Origin: Gnetum montanum
Taxonomy: Eukaryota; Streptophyta; Gnetopsida; Gnetales; Gnetaceae
NCBI GenBank assembly: GCA_015680685.1
Contig: MNCI01037735.1
Location: 19,511-60,226 of the forward strand
Length of the DNA stretch: 40,716 bases
Reading direction: 5' to 3'
Part shown: positions 23,870 through 34,650 of the stretch, in pieces
Layout of the letters: every line of letters begins with the position of its first letter
How positions within the stretch are numbered: position 1 is the first letter of the stretch
The notes under the pieces: model-generated
Told to the model about the DNA's origin: nothing
What the model saw: the letters and a program-made list of their open reading frames with translations, nothing else
Databases searched by the model: none
Translations under genes and position numbers: made by a program

Positions 23870-24260
23870 TCTACACTACCAATCCAAGTAGAGCTTCACA
23901 CTCTAGCTACTGCCATCTAGCTTGACCTAAACTTGAGCTTAGCCTAGAGAGAGTGCTTAATGAATCTTAATCTATTAGAAGAAAATAGGCTAATAGCACT
24001 CATGAGTAATGAAATCCACAAGAACTACTCCAAGCATAGGCACAATGCATGAATACGACAAGTATTGATACATCTATGTGATAAGGTCCTCTATTACAAT
24101 CCTAATCATATCTAGCAAAAGGCTAAATTTCAAATGCTTTGGGAGGGACCATACATCATTCATGCAACTTACCCATCTACTTTCATGCGCATTCACCATC
24201 CATCTAGCCTTAGGTCAGTAAACATCCAATAGGTCAAACCTTACAATCAATATCCTAACT
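23870..24260 (+). pseudogene. integrase C-terminus of element D
   Basis: One frame reads TLPIQVELHTL...IALMSNEIHKNYSKHRHNA, then DKVLYYNPNHI and KFQMLWEGPYIIHATYPS, ending VKPY. This is the C-terminal end of a Ty3/gypsy integrase of Athila/Tat type, with an LPI-x-V-E entry and the GPYII module. Stops replace at least three codons, two of them probably Gln. It is the only pol fragment found in the window. Integrase core, RNase H and reverse transcriptase are missing because the left side is cut off by the LTR fragment ending at 23869. Confidence 0.75.
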
Positions 24261-26480
24261 CCACTAAGGATTCTACCTAGCCTATGTGAATGTCCTCTAC
24301 TTGTTCACTTTTTTGGTTGACCAATTCCAATCATAGTTGTCAAGGTGTCCATCGTGACACGTAGGTGCTAACTGATGTTTTCACTTTCTTATTACTTTTC
24401 TACTTTCTTGATATATTTTCCTTTTCTTTTAGAATTTTCAATTTCTTGATAATTTCTTTATTTTGTGATAATCTTTCATTCTATTTATCTTTCTAATTCT
24501 TGATATCTTTTCTAATTTTTCATATTTTGTCCTCATTCCACTTGTACATATTTTTTGTCAATTTTCAATAAAACACATTGAATAAAGCAAGATGTAGTTC
24601 CAATAAGGTAAAGATTTCTCTATATTATTAATCATAAGGGATTAATTGCCTATACAGTGAGACCACAACATCCATTTACCCATTCTAATAATAAGAGGTT
24701 CTTACCATGGACATAATGATATTCTTCTCATAATAAAACTAAGAATAAACTTGTGATCATTACACCTAGACAGAAGAGTGAAGAACCAAGTGGACATTCA
24801 AATGGTGTGACATCAAGGAGATTTGTGGATTCTCTTAGATTATTGCTATAAGTTCTATCCTATTGCTAAGGATGTTTTATATCCTTGTAGATCTAATGAA
24901 AAATGGAAGTAGAAGTATAATAAGTGTTGTCTTACCATGTTACTAGAAAGACATGTTACCCATAATTGAAGGTAGTACTCTGGTAAGGTCAATACAGTCA
25001 AAAATAAAATCCATGCACAAAATAAATTTCTAGGGGTCCCATTGAAAGACATGTTACCCATGCTTGAAGGTAGGTGGCTTCTTAGGAATCTAAAAAATAA
25101 AGAGTGCAATGAATAAACTCCTCCCTTATACAATATGTCAAGTCGTAATACTCACTACAATAATGGTAGTCTTATGGTTGTGAATCTTAGAGATGAAACA
25201 ATGCGATGTCACTTGAAGTGGTTTGGACTTGGTTTGAATCTTGGAAAGAGAGGCTAATGATTACTCTAACCACATGTTAAGCAAAAGAATTCATTATGTC
25301 TATGGTAAGATGCCTCATGTCCCAATTTCAGTAATCCCTTCTATAATCCATCTCACCTCACTCTATATTTAATCATAACTTATGGTTTTGTATAATATAG
25401 TGTTATTTTCCCAACCTGGCAATACTAATAGGTGTGTTTTGCTAGATAGGTATGTCTTACATTCAACTCCTTAAGTGCCTAAGGACACTTTTAGGCATGG
25501 TTATACAAGGGCACTAAGGGTTGGAGCTTGCTTTAGGGAGTACCCACTAGTATAACTCTTGTATTTCATACTCGATGAGCAATTCTGCATCATCTTGTGC
25601 CTTCTAGGCTTAATAAATGCTATCCATAACATCAGACAATTTTTCCATACATTAGAAATTCATAATCCATCTCCTATCCATCCAATAAGTTTTCATTGCT
25701 CAAGATTCCTTCTTCATGAACTTTGACCACCAAATTTTTGAAAACTATGTATCATTCATGGTCGATGATCCTTTGAACAAGCTTCATGTCTTTCAAATAT
25801 TCAATTTGACTCATTTTTTTCCAAGAAAAATCAACGAAAAATTTGAAAATTTTGACAATGATGTTATAGTTACGACATCATAGAGCCTATGATGTCATAT
25901 CTACAACATATCATCTATGATGTTGCACATATAAAAATATTACATATACATGCAGGACTTAGTGAAAATTTTCACTTCTTCATTTTTCAACAAGAGAGTT
26001 TTTGTAGTTGTTTTTCTCATAGCTCTTTCCCACTAACTTCCAAAGGCCATAACTTCATCCTTGTAGCTTCAATTTTAAAAATTCTTAAATCATGTTGCTC
26101 CAAGAGTACTCAACTGAGTTGTGGGGGAATGCATTTCATGCTAAAACTAAAAATTTGAGCCAAAAATTTCTAAAGCCTAGAAGATACTATAAAGGGTAAG
26201 CACAAGAGATAATAAGAACCTTATAGTTAATCAATCCAACTTAGGCCAGGAAAATTTAGTTAATCATATTTTAAGTTGTAATAAGTACAAAAATGATAAC
26301 TATGGAAGGTTATAAGCAATTAAATGATATACTACCTAAGGGGTTTCTTTTTGAAAATTTTTCTAACTCTGCAATCATAATAAGATAAGAACTTGATCAA
26401 ACCAAGGGTATGAGCAAGGTAAAGAACTATTAAGAACTAATATAAACATTTTAATAATTCCAAACTCTTGTTGATTGCAA
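24261..26480 (+). other. post-pol linker of element D, noncoding
   Basis: No gene supported. A T-rich start (24380-24560) is followed by stretches shared with A, B and E. The motif GAAAGACATGTTACCCATGC occurs at 25045 and in slightly changed form at 24946. The part before the ORF contains a dyad and a TATA-like stretch. Confidence 0.6.
25874..25939 (+). promoter_or_regulatory. candidate internal promoter of element D: dyad plus TATA-like stretch
   Basis: GACATCATAG (25874-25883), spacer AGC, exact complement CTATGATGTC (25887-25896), then TATAAAAATA at 25930-25939. It is about 550 bp upstream of the extra ORF start. Position and layout match B and E although the arm sequences differ. Confidence 0.4.
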
Positions 26481-27510
26481 ATGGTCCCAAAGGGACCAAC
26501 AGAAGGACAACCTTCACAACACAAAAGCAAAAGACCAAGAGGCCATGGGAGAGGCCAAGTGGAATAACAAACTTCCCAAGTAGAACACATAGAGGAGGAG
26601 GCTTAATCATACAACATTCATCAACAAACTCCTACCACAAAGCACTTAACCCAAGGAGAGGCGAAAATTCCACAATTACTTGAATAAGGACAATGCCTCA
26701 CACTGTCACTGGAATGTCTCTAGGCCATTCAATAAAAATTAATCATGTCCATAATTATTGTGGAACTCAATTTTGGTCCCTTTATGGAATTTGCTTTGAA
26801 AGCTATCAAGGTGCAACTCCAAGCATCTCCTCTATGGCCCATACTAACTAACAATAATAAATGGTACTTAGGAGAAACATACTAGTTTGGTAGAATAAAC
26901 AAGTTGATGCAATAATCAAGATTGAGGGAATCTCTATACCTTATTTAGTGGAAGTAATTGCCCAAGCCCTCAATATTTCTAATGAAGGGACAAACGTGGC
27001 ACAAATCTCAACTAGATATGACACTGATGTAAAAAGGCTATGGTTACAAAAAGCGTATGGTAAGGAAGATAAAGATTATAGTGAGTTCACAGCTAAAGAA
27101 AAGATATACTTCAAAATTGACACCTACCACTTGGTTCTTACAAAGAGGTTCAATAGGATATCCACATATGCATCTAGAGGAAGTGTCATTCTAATGGAAA
27201 AGTTCAACGCCAAAATTGCCCATCTATTCTTCCTTGAAATTCGAAGGCAGTTTGAGGAAAAGAAGATAGGAAAGCTAACACTTCCATTTCCTTGTGTTAT
27301 TAGAAAGTTGTGTAAGCAAGCTGGAATCTTAAGGTACACTAATGACATCCTTAGGAAGGACCATAGTGCTTCATTTGCAAAAATGCTCAAACTAGTGTCA
27401 CCAAAGAAGGATCATGTAAATAAATTAACAAGCATTGAGGGAACTACAGGTACAACTCTTACTAGTAGCATTCCAGCTATTGGCCAACAACAACAAGCTA
27501 GATCTAGTAG

Positions 27511-28490
27511 TCAACTGATGAGTGGTGAGGTACCCCTACACTCAACCATACGAAACGAGCGTAGCACATGCGATCTGGTCGAACTCCGCATACGAACTAG
27601 TTGTGGCACCTAGATAGTTATCCTTAGGCCGCAGTTCGCTGTCTTCCCACCCAGACTAGTATTGTATATTTGTCACATATGGTTTAGTCCAGATGAGGTG
27701 TATGATGTGTTTCCTAATTCTAACGCTACTCCTGAAGGCAGTGGAAAATAATACTAACTAAGCTAAGCTAGGAGAAAAAGGGTAAGGAAATCTAATTTAG
27801 CCTAAGTGCGACAAGCAATCGATTCCTTGATCAACTGTATACATCTTGGACCTTGTGCACGACTACCACTGGGACTACCAAGCATAGATCCTAGGTACAC
27901 CACTGGGATTACCAAGCACAGATCCCAGATACGCCACTGGGTTACCAAGCGTAGATCCTAGCTACACCACTGGGCTACCAAGCAGTCACACTTAAATGCT
28001 CGTAATCAAGTCGTACTCGTTCCGCGTTCTAGGAGTTTAAGGGTGAGAGAGAGAAAATAGTAAATAACATTAAATAAATAACAAATAAATAAATAACAAA
28101 GTGAATGCTGCAATGATGATGTAATCTCAATCTTTATTGCCGATCATGTGCATGTCCAAGTATGGCACACTCGAATAAAGACACCGTACAATTACATTCA
28201 CCACACTGCGGGCAAACACAGGAAAAAATCTAACTCTGGAGGGATCAAACTGCTAGAGCTTCACTACAAAACTAACTACATGCCTAAAACTAGGAAAGCT
28301 GCCTCTTATTTATAGACATTGAGGCAAGACGCAATATTGTGTATGCAATATCACAGGGGATGAGATATCGCGTACGCGATATCGTGGCTGCGATATCATG
28401 GCCGCTGCGATATCTCAGCTACTGATACAACAGGGATGTGATATCATGGCTGTGATATCACAGCCAACAAATTCATGACTCATCATCAAC
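27511..28490 (-). mobile_element. solo LTR with TCAAC target duplication
   Basis: The LTR spans 27516-28485 (970 bp), flanked by TCAAC on both sides (27511-27515, 28486-28490). On the minus strand, TATAAATA (complement of 28307-28314) is preceded by a perfect 20-bp palindrome GATATCGCGTACGCGATATC at 28364-28383. It contains an expanded 33-34 bp repeat. It interrupts element D's extra ORF in antisense. Confidence 0.93.
27865..27985 (-). repeat. 33-34 bp tandem repeat in an LTR, 3.6 copies
   Basis: Units starting RCCACTGGG and containing TACCAAGC begin at 27865, 27899, 27933 and 27966 (last partial). The same unit is present about two times in the LTRs at 5419, 10876, 29303 and 40104, so unit number explains part of the LTR length differences. 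Confidence 0.75.
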
Positions 28491-29302
28491 CATAAGCTGA
28501 ATAGCAATAGCAATAACAACAACAAGTTCCATTGCCATCACAAGACTATTGATTCTCCATGAGCCATCTATAGTAAATCACAAAAATAATGAGCTGGGAG
28601 ACAAGGGAGGAAGCTAATTTATATAAAGTAAGAGAGAGCTCAGTTAGGCCTACCATATCTAGAGACCTAACTAGTAGGCAAGTGTCAATGTAAATAGGCA
28701 AAAAGGATGACTAGGCACAATGGATCTTAGGGAACATTGCATCATTCCAAGTTATGCTAAAACTAAATGAAGGAGAAATGATTATGGTTAAGTAGCACCA
28801 AGATGTAGTAGGAGCAGCTGAAGTCATTACATATCATATCAAGGAATCATTCAATGTCCCTGTTGTGTCGCTAGTTGATATTTTTGGAGTAAGAGATGCT
28901 CAAATGCTTATTGGAACCTCCATGACTCCTACAAAACACAAAGACATATTGGACAGACTACTACATATAGGATAAGTAATGAAGAATCTTTTCGATATCC
29001 CTAGTGATATTACTATAGTTTAGTCTAAATTGATTTCCATAAAAAGAAAGTTGATCATGGTTGAAGCTAAGGCTAAGCATGTAGAAAATGAAGTGCAAAG
29101 ATTACAAGAAGACCTAGCCATCCTTAGACCTAAAAGAAGAGATCCAACATAGGTTATAGCACCAGACTAACTAGAGAAATTGAAAACCAACCATGTGAGG
29201 CACTTGATTGACCACAATATGAAGATGGAGAATGAAAAGAAGAAGGTAGTGTAGGATGCATTAGTGGTAGAAGCTCAAATGTAGGCACATGTCAAAGTAC
29301 TT

Positions 29303-30145
29303 TGATGAGTGGCGAGGTACCCCTACACTCAACCATACGAATACGAGCGTTCACGCATGATTCGGTCAAACTCTGCAGATGGGCTAGTTGTGGTATTGAG
29401 ATAGTTATTCACTAATTGCAGTTTGTTGTCTTCCCACCTAGACTATTATTTGCTTAGTCACGTATGGTTTGGTCCAAAGTGAGGTGTATGATGTGGTCCT
29501 AGACTAGCGCTACTCCTAGAGGTAATGGAAAGTAACTTTGATTAAGCTAAGAGGGAAAGGATGAAGAGAGTCCAATCTAGCCTAAGTGCGATGAGCATCC
29601 ATCCCTTAATCATCCGTACACATCGTGGACCTCATGTACTACTGTTGGGATTACCAAGCGCATGTCCTAAGTACACTACTAGGATACCAAGTAGTCACAC
29701 TTAAATGCTCGTGATTAAGTCATACTCATTCCATGTTTAATAACAGGGATAGGAGAGGAAGGTAAAGAGATATTAAGTAAGAAATCAATAAATAACAGTT
29801 AAAATAAGTGAATGCTGCAATGATGAAGTAATATCGATCTTTATTACTGGTCATGTGCGTTTCCAAGTATGTCACACTCGAATAAAGGTTCTGTACAATT
29901 ACAATCATCACACTGTGGGCATGCATTGGGGAGAGGGTTGAGAGGAATTGAAAACTGACAAAAAGATCCTACCCTAACACTACTTTTTCTATAACTTATT
30001 GACTCTTCTTATGCACCCAAATGTGTATTTATAGGCTCACATAGGAGTCACAATATCGTGTATCCGATATCGCAAGTGAGGCTGCGATATCGTGTACCCA
30101 ATATCGAGGGTTTGATATCGGAGCTTGAAAAATCATGGTTCATCA
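29303..30145 (-). mobile_element. solo LTR in element D's extra ORF
   Basis: TGATGAGTGGCGAGG at 29303 to GGTTCATCA at 30145 (843 bp), with both ends of the young LTR type and no internal region. Flanks are TACTT (29298-29302) and CACTC (30146-30150), identical at three of five positions with two C/T differences, so the target duplication is only weakly supported. Antisense to the host element. Confidence 0.85.
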
Positions 30146-31291
30146 CACTCACTATCTTGTAAGAAGAAAATAAGTAATTAGCTGTTGATAATTCTTAGTT
30201 AACAAATGTTGAGAGGTAAAAAAATGTTCTCAAGGAAAGTATCTAGCACCTCCAAGAACAATTGGCCCATGTCAACCAAGACATGAGTCGCTTGGCCTAC
30301 AAAAACATAATCCTATCAATGGAGAAGGTTCACACCATTTACCAAAAATCTGCAATTGAAATTAGTGCATAGCAAAATGATGCCAAGAAACATGAACAGC
30401 TCAAGGAGCATTTCAAGGACTAGGTGGGCATGTACAAACAGATCAACGACAAAGAGATCTAGATGGCAAAGGCCAAAATTAGCTTAATTGCTGCATAAAA
30501 TCTTGATTGGTAGCCAATTCTGGATAGTCTTACTTATGTCCACCAGGCAGAAGTGAAGAATAAAGACCTGTAGATTGAGCATTTGATAGAATACATGGGA
30601 TTAGCAAACCTTTGGTATGCTAGTTTGTCCATGTTGACAATAGCAAGACCAAAAAATGAACTAGAACAATAAGTAGCAACTGTATATGCATTATACAAGA
30701 AGAAATTTTTGAATAGGAAAGATGCCCTATAGAAATTACATGTTGAAATTTTGAACTCAAAATCATCAAAGCTAGCTACCATGGCCAAAAGGATGTAGCC
30801 ACTAACCTGGCTCATCGCATGTCAGACTATCAAGAATTGAGAAAGATGACTAGAGCTTTTGAAGAAGAGAGGAAATAGTTTGCAGCATGGTATGTAAAGG
30901 CCAATCAAATGTTTCCACAACTATCGTGCCAATGGGATGTACTCGCTTCATAAAACATTGCTCAACAAGCATGGATGGTACATGATCCCATGATAGATCA
31001 AGAAAAATTTTAGGCACTTCTGAATAGATATCAATTTAAAAAGCTTGATGATAAAAGGAAGCAACCAATGGAAGAGCCACCACCACTAGGAAACATAAAC
31101 TACATTAAGCTTATCAAATTTTTATTTTGTTTTATTTTCTCATGTAATTGTGTCATGTTTTGTAAAGATACCACTATGGCATTCCAAGTAATGTAAATAG
31201 TTAGTTAGTCATGTACAGTCAAATCTACCTCCCAATTTTGTAAGGGACTCTATTGTCATTTTGTTTTAACTCAATGATGATTTTCTAGTCA

Positions 31292-31303
31292 ATCGTGGGG
31301 GTA
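31292..31303 (+). other. polypurine tract of element D
   Basis: ATCGTGGGGGTA directly precedes the LTR start TGATAAAG, matching the tract of element A. It confirms the (+) orientation of D. Confidence 0.7.
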
Positions 31304-31990
31304 TGATAAAGTTAAATCTTGTTGTAATACGATATCATAGCAATGATGCCTTGATACATGCTATGTCATCGTTGATGCGATGTCCTAGGATGCATGTAGT
31401 CTTATAAATATGACACTTGGGCACATAATTTAATACCTTTTAATTCCAACCTTAGATAGACTCTTGCAGTTTGTTTCTATAAACTTAGTAATAGAGTAAA
31501 TGCCCATAGTGTGATGTCTGGCAATTGACTAGTGTCTTTACTTGGACATGATTCGTGATGGAAATAAAGATCAAGATTGCTCTTCATCATTACAACATTC
31601 CTTACTTTCTATTTGTTCACTTAGCATAATTTTTATTATTTTCCTAGCTTAACACTTTACATTTCAAGTACTTTACTTTAATTGTTTATTAGCAAGTGGC
31701 ATGGATATGATTGGTTTTGAATGCTAAGTGTAGTTATTTGGAAACCTAGTATTGGCATTGCTTGATTCACCCAATAGTGATTCTAGTTGGTAATCCTAGT
31801 GATAGTTGCATGAGTCCAAGGGATGAACAATAGACTAGGAATGAATGTCCATCACATTAGGCTAGAATAAATTTATGTTTTCTTAGTTAAGTACACTTAG
31901 AACCTATTTCCTCATGTTCACAATTAGGAGCACTAATGGTTGGAACAACATCAGTAATCATATGCCTCACTAAGAGCTAAACCATACACT
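31304..31990 (+). repeat. 3' LTR of element D, 3' truncated
   Basis: Starts TGATAAAG after the polypurine tract, has GATATC-type motifs, TATAAATA (about 31403-31410), and the GGAAACC/GGTAATCC repeats (about 31739-31800). It can be followed to CTAAACCATACAC near 31990, after which the terminal ~190 bp of the LTR is missing and antisense element E sequence begins. Confidence 0.7.
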
Positions 31991-31992
31991 CC

Positions 31993-32690
31993 TCACTGTT
32001 GGGTTTAGGTGGTAATCCAATTTTTAAGTATGCTCTTTTTACCTTGCTAAGAGCATTGTACTTCTTGTGATCCACTTCGTAGCACTGTTGCACACATTCT
32101 TTTTTTTTGCTTCTAGATTTTCCTAAGTAGAGATCTTTGCAACCTATGTATCTGCCAACCCAAGAACCTGTGCAATGGCCTCAACCAAGTAGGAGATGGC
32201 AATGTCCTTATTTTTAACGAATGCATCTCCTTGTCAGTTGTTCCAGAATAGGTATGTCACCCCCATGTACCATTCTTCACTATTGGAGAGAACGGGCCAC
32301 ATGGGAGACCCTTGAAGTTGGGTATGAACCTCCTCTAGCACCAACTCCAAGAAGGTTCCAAAGTTAAACTCTTGAAGAATTGAAATTTAGACTTGCTTAG
32401 TCCTTATCTTCATTAGGCAAGCCTCATTCAAAGTGACCTCTAGGCTAGGCCTTGGCCTAGGAACCTTGTCTTTCCTGGATTTTCCTAGTTTAGTAGTGGG
32501 AATTTGGTGAACATATTCCACCTTGGGCTTCTCTTTCAAGGATCTAGTGGCAAGGTTTACCTCTGGTGCTTGTTCTTGGGGCTATTATGGCTACTGCTAC
32601 TAGCCCCTTCCTCCTCTTGGTTGATTTTCCCTAGGTTGCAAAGGCCCTCCTAGTTGTTGTCCTCATTTTGGTGTCATATGTGACTACAAA
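31993..32690 (-). pseudogene. N-terminal part of the extra ORF, element E
   Basis: Reading leftward: VEYVHQIPTTKLGKS; NFGTFLELVLEEVHTQLQGS (about 32360-32300), matching NFGPFMEFALKAIKVQLQAS in D; EEWYMGVTYLFW; ISYLVEAIAQVLGLAD (about 32210-32160), matching D's PYLVEVIAQALN; then, after a frameshift, CYEVDHKKYNALSKVKRAYL (about 32090-32030). It stops at the junction with D's LTR, so the FPCVIRKLC block and the coiled-coil part are missing. Confidence 0.65.
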
Positions 32691-34650
32691 CATAACTCGT
32701 GATTAGCTTTTACTTTATAACCCTTAATTATTTTGATATCTTTCTCATTAGACTGGGTTACGTTGTATCTTGGGTGTTAAGAGTTAGTCATTTTCATGCT
32801 TTGTTTATGATCTTGGCAAGTTATATTAATTTAATATTATTTTATTCATTCGCTATTAGAGTTTGTGTGATGGTCTTAACACCTTATGATAGTTGATTTT
32901 AATATTATTTTAATCGGTTAACCATGAGGAGTTAGAAAAATTTTCTATGAGAAACTAAAAGTTTGAGTTCCCTACAATATAGAGCTTACCTTCGGTAACA
33001 CGAGGATTGAAAAACGGGTACAAACATATTAATGGTTTGAGAGTTATAACACTTGAAAGATTATTGGACTCCGGAAAATGGCAAAAACTCCTCTTTCTTC
33101 TTTGGAAAATGATGCCAAGATGGCTAAGTGTCACACGTATTTAAACTATTTTTGTAACACATCGACTCATCCAACTATGTTGACATAGTTATTATTAGCA
33201 AATTTTGCATTTAGAAAATGGAGGAATTTTGGCAAGTTTTGGGATGAAACAAGAGTCTAATGAAAGATGTAAAAAGATGACAACAACATAGAAGAGGGTT
33301 ATTTATTCTTAAGAAAATGAAGTTGAACACATTTGGAAGAACTTAAGATGTCAAAATTAAGTAGATCTGGATGTTCGAATGCGATTTGATGGGATTGATC
33401 ATGCAAGTGGCTGATGGATGAGAATTTTAAATTAAGGTATACTAAAGGGAATGAAAGTGGCTCCTCTCTAAAGCAATCATATGCCCCTGATGCCCTTGCA
33501 TGCCCTCATCCCCAGGAGTTCCTAGGCACCAAGGATGATTAATGGTCATTTCAAGTTAAAACTCTAATCTAATGGAGTAAATGCCATAGGATTATGGGAT
33601 CCTTACAACAAATGTGTTAAGTAACCATGATATAAGGCAATGGGATGGTGTTTTATGGGTTGAGAATGATGGTAGAGAGAGAATGGTAAGAGATTCTTAT
33701 CTAGGTCACATGAAGTCCTTGTGAAGTGTGTGATTAACATGATCTAATACTATCCCATTCTTAGTCAAGACCAAGTCCATCCACTTTTAGTGACTTTGCA
33801 TCACCATATCTTGGTCCTTTGACCATCAAGACAATTCCCAAAGGACAACCACCACACCAAGAGTAGAAAAAAAGAGAAGAAGAAAGATAAAAAGGACCTT
33901 AGTTAGAGGTGTGCCCTTAGGAATGGGTAACATGTCTTTCTAGCCCCATAACCAGTGCTTGTAGCCCATGATTTTGTCTGAGCGGTATGCTTTAAATTCC
34001 CATGTTCTTTGTTCTATTTTTTGTCATGGGAACCATAACATGCAAAGGAATGATTCCTTTAATGGTCAATAGCAGGAGTGGTGAGATACTAATGGAGAAG
34101 AATCATAAAACTTGGGAAAGAAGTTGAGAAGTATATACAACAAGTCCCCTTAAAATCACATCCTTTTTTATTCCTTCTTAGCCTATTTTGAGTCTATAAA
34201 GTAGCCAGATCATTAGTTACTTTTATTTTCACTTGGAAGGACCTCATGCTCGAAAGATGTAGAGTCTCTGTAGAATGGACGGAATGGATGGATGTTATGG
34301 TCCCATTGCCTGCTACCATGAGAAAATTGACAACTTGTTAGTAGAGGCCATAATCCAAAGATAAAATTTTGGCCACTTAGCAAATCAACCATGATATTAA
34401 TAGTTGCATTAAATGGCTTTAAGACTTAACAACAGTAGTGCAAAATCAAAGATTTCCTATAAAGCAAGACAAAATACTAAAAAGCAAGATGAAAGAAAAG
34501 GAAAAATATATAAAATAATTGATAAAATTGTCACTAAAATGAAAAACATATTAAGAATGGTGTAAAACAAAAAGGTGAAAAATGGGTTAGTCCTGACAAG
34601 TGTTGGTTCATTTTGGCCATATTATGGAGCAGGAATATAAAAAGTATCAC
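32691..34650 (-). other. post-pol linker of element E, noncoding
   Basis: Antisense counterpart of the linker in A, B and D: the complement of 33763-33805 matches 25199-25240, the complement of 33926-33945 is the GAAAGACATGTTACCC motif, and 34470-34620 is the T-rich tract read from the other strand. No gene supported. A dyad lies at 33173-33190. Confidence 0.6.
33138..33190 (-). promoter_or_regulatory. candidate internal promoter of element E: dyad plus TATA-like stretch
   Basis: AACTATGT (33173-33180), spacer TG, exact complement ACATAGTT (33183-33190); on the minus strand TTTAAATA (about 33138-33146) follows. It lies about 480 bp before the visible extra ORF, as in B and D, with unrelated arm sequence. 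Confidence 0.35.

Larger units (their letters stand above)
26481..31196 (+). pseudogene. extra ORF pseudogene of element D, split by two solo LTRs
   Basis: About 960 codons once the LTR insertions with their repeats (27516-28490 and 29303-30150) are removed. ATG at 26481 (MVPKGPTEGQPSQHKSK); probable stop 31194-31196. Segments: NFGPFMEFALKAIKVQLQAS (about 26770-26830); PYLVEVIAQALN (about 26938); YGKEDKDY...KIYFKI; HLFFLEIRRQF...LPFPCVIRKLCKQAGI (about 27220-27330), resembling the 'putative plant transposon protein' domain. After the first LTR come ESFNVPVVSLVDIFGV and a helical region; after the second, a charged coiled-coil-like region (LQEQLAHVNQDMSRLAYKN) ending EEPPPL. Open from 26948 to the first LTR; elsewhere broken by TAG/TAA codons, chiefly at expected Gln. 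Coiled coil and domain assignment are judged by eye. Role unknown. Confidence 0.65.
23870..31990 (+). mobile_element. Element D: pol end, linker, extra ORF and 3' LTR
   Basis: Order: integrase C-terminus, linker (24261-26480), extra ORF (26481-31196) split by two solo LTRs, polypurine tract (31292-31303), truncated 3' LTR (31304-31990). It aligns with B from the linker onward, and shows that the linker and extra ORF lie downstream of pol in this family. Confidence 0.75.

Noticed and set aside
26375-26683. 71-codon frames on both strands at the start of element D's extra ORF
   Set aside because: They are alternative phases of the decayed N-terminus whose phase-consistent start is ATG 26481.
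27865-27985. CRISPR-like array
   Set aside because: Units are adjacent and diverged with no unique spacers, lie in an LTR, and the genome is a plant's.
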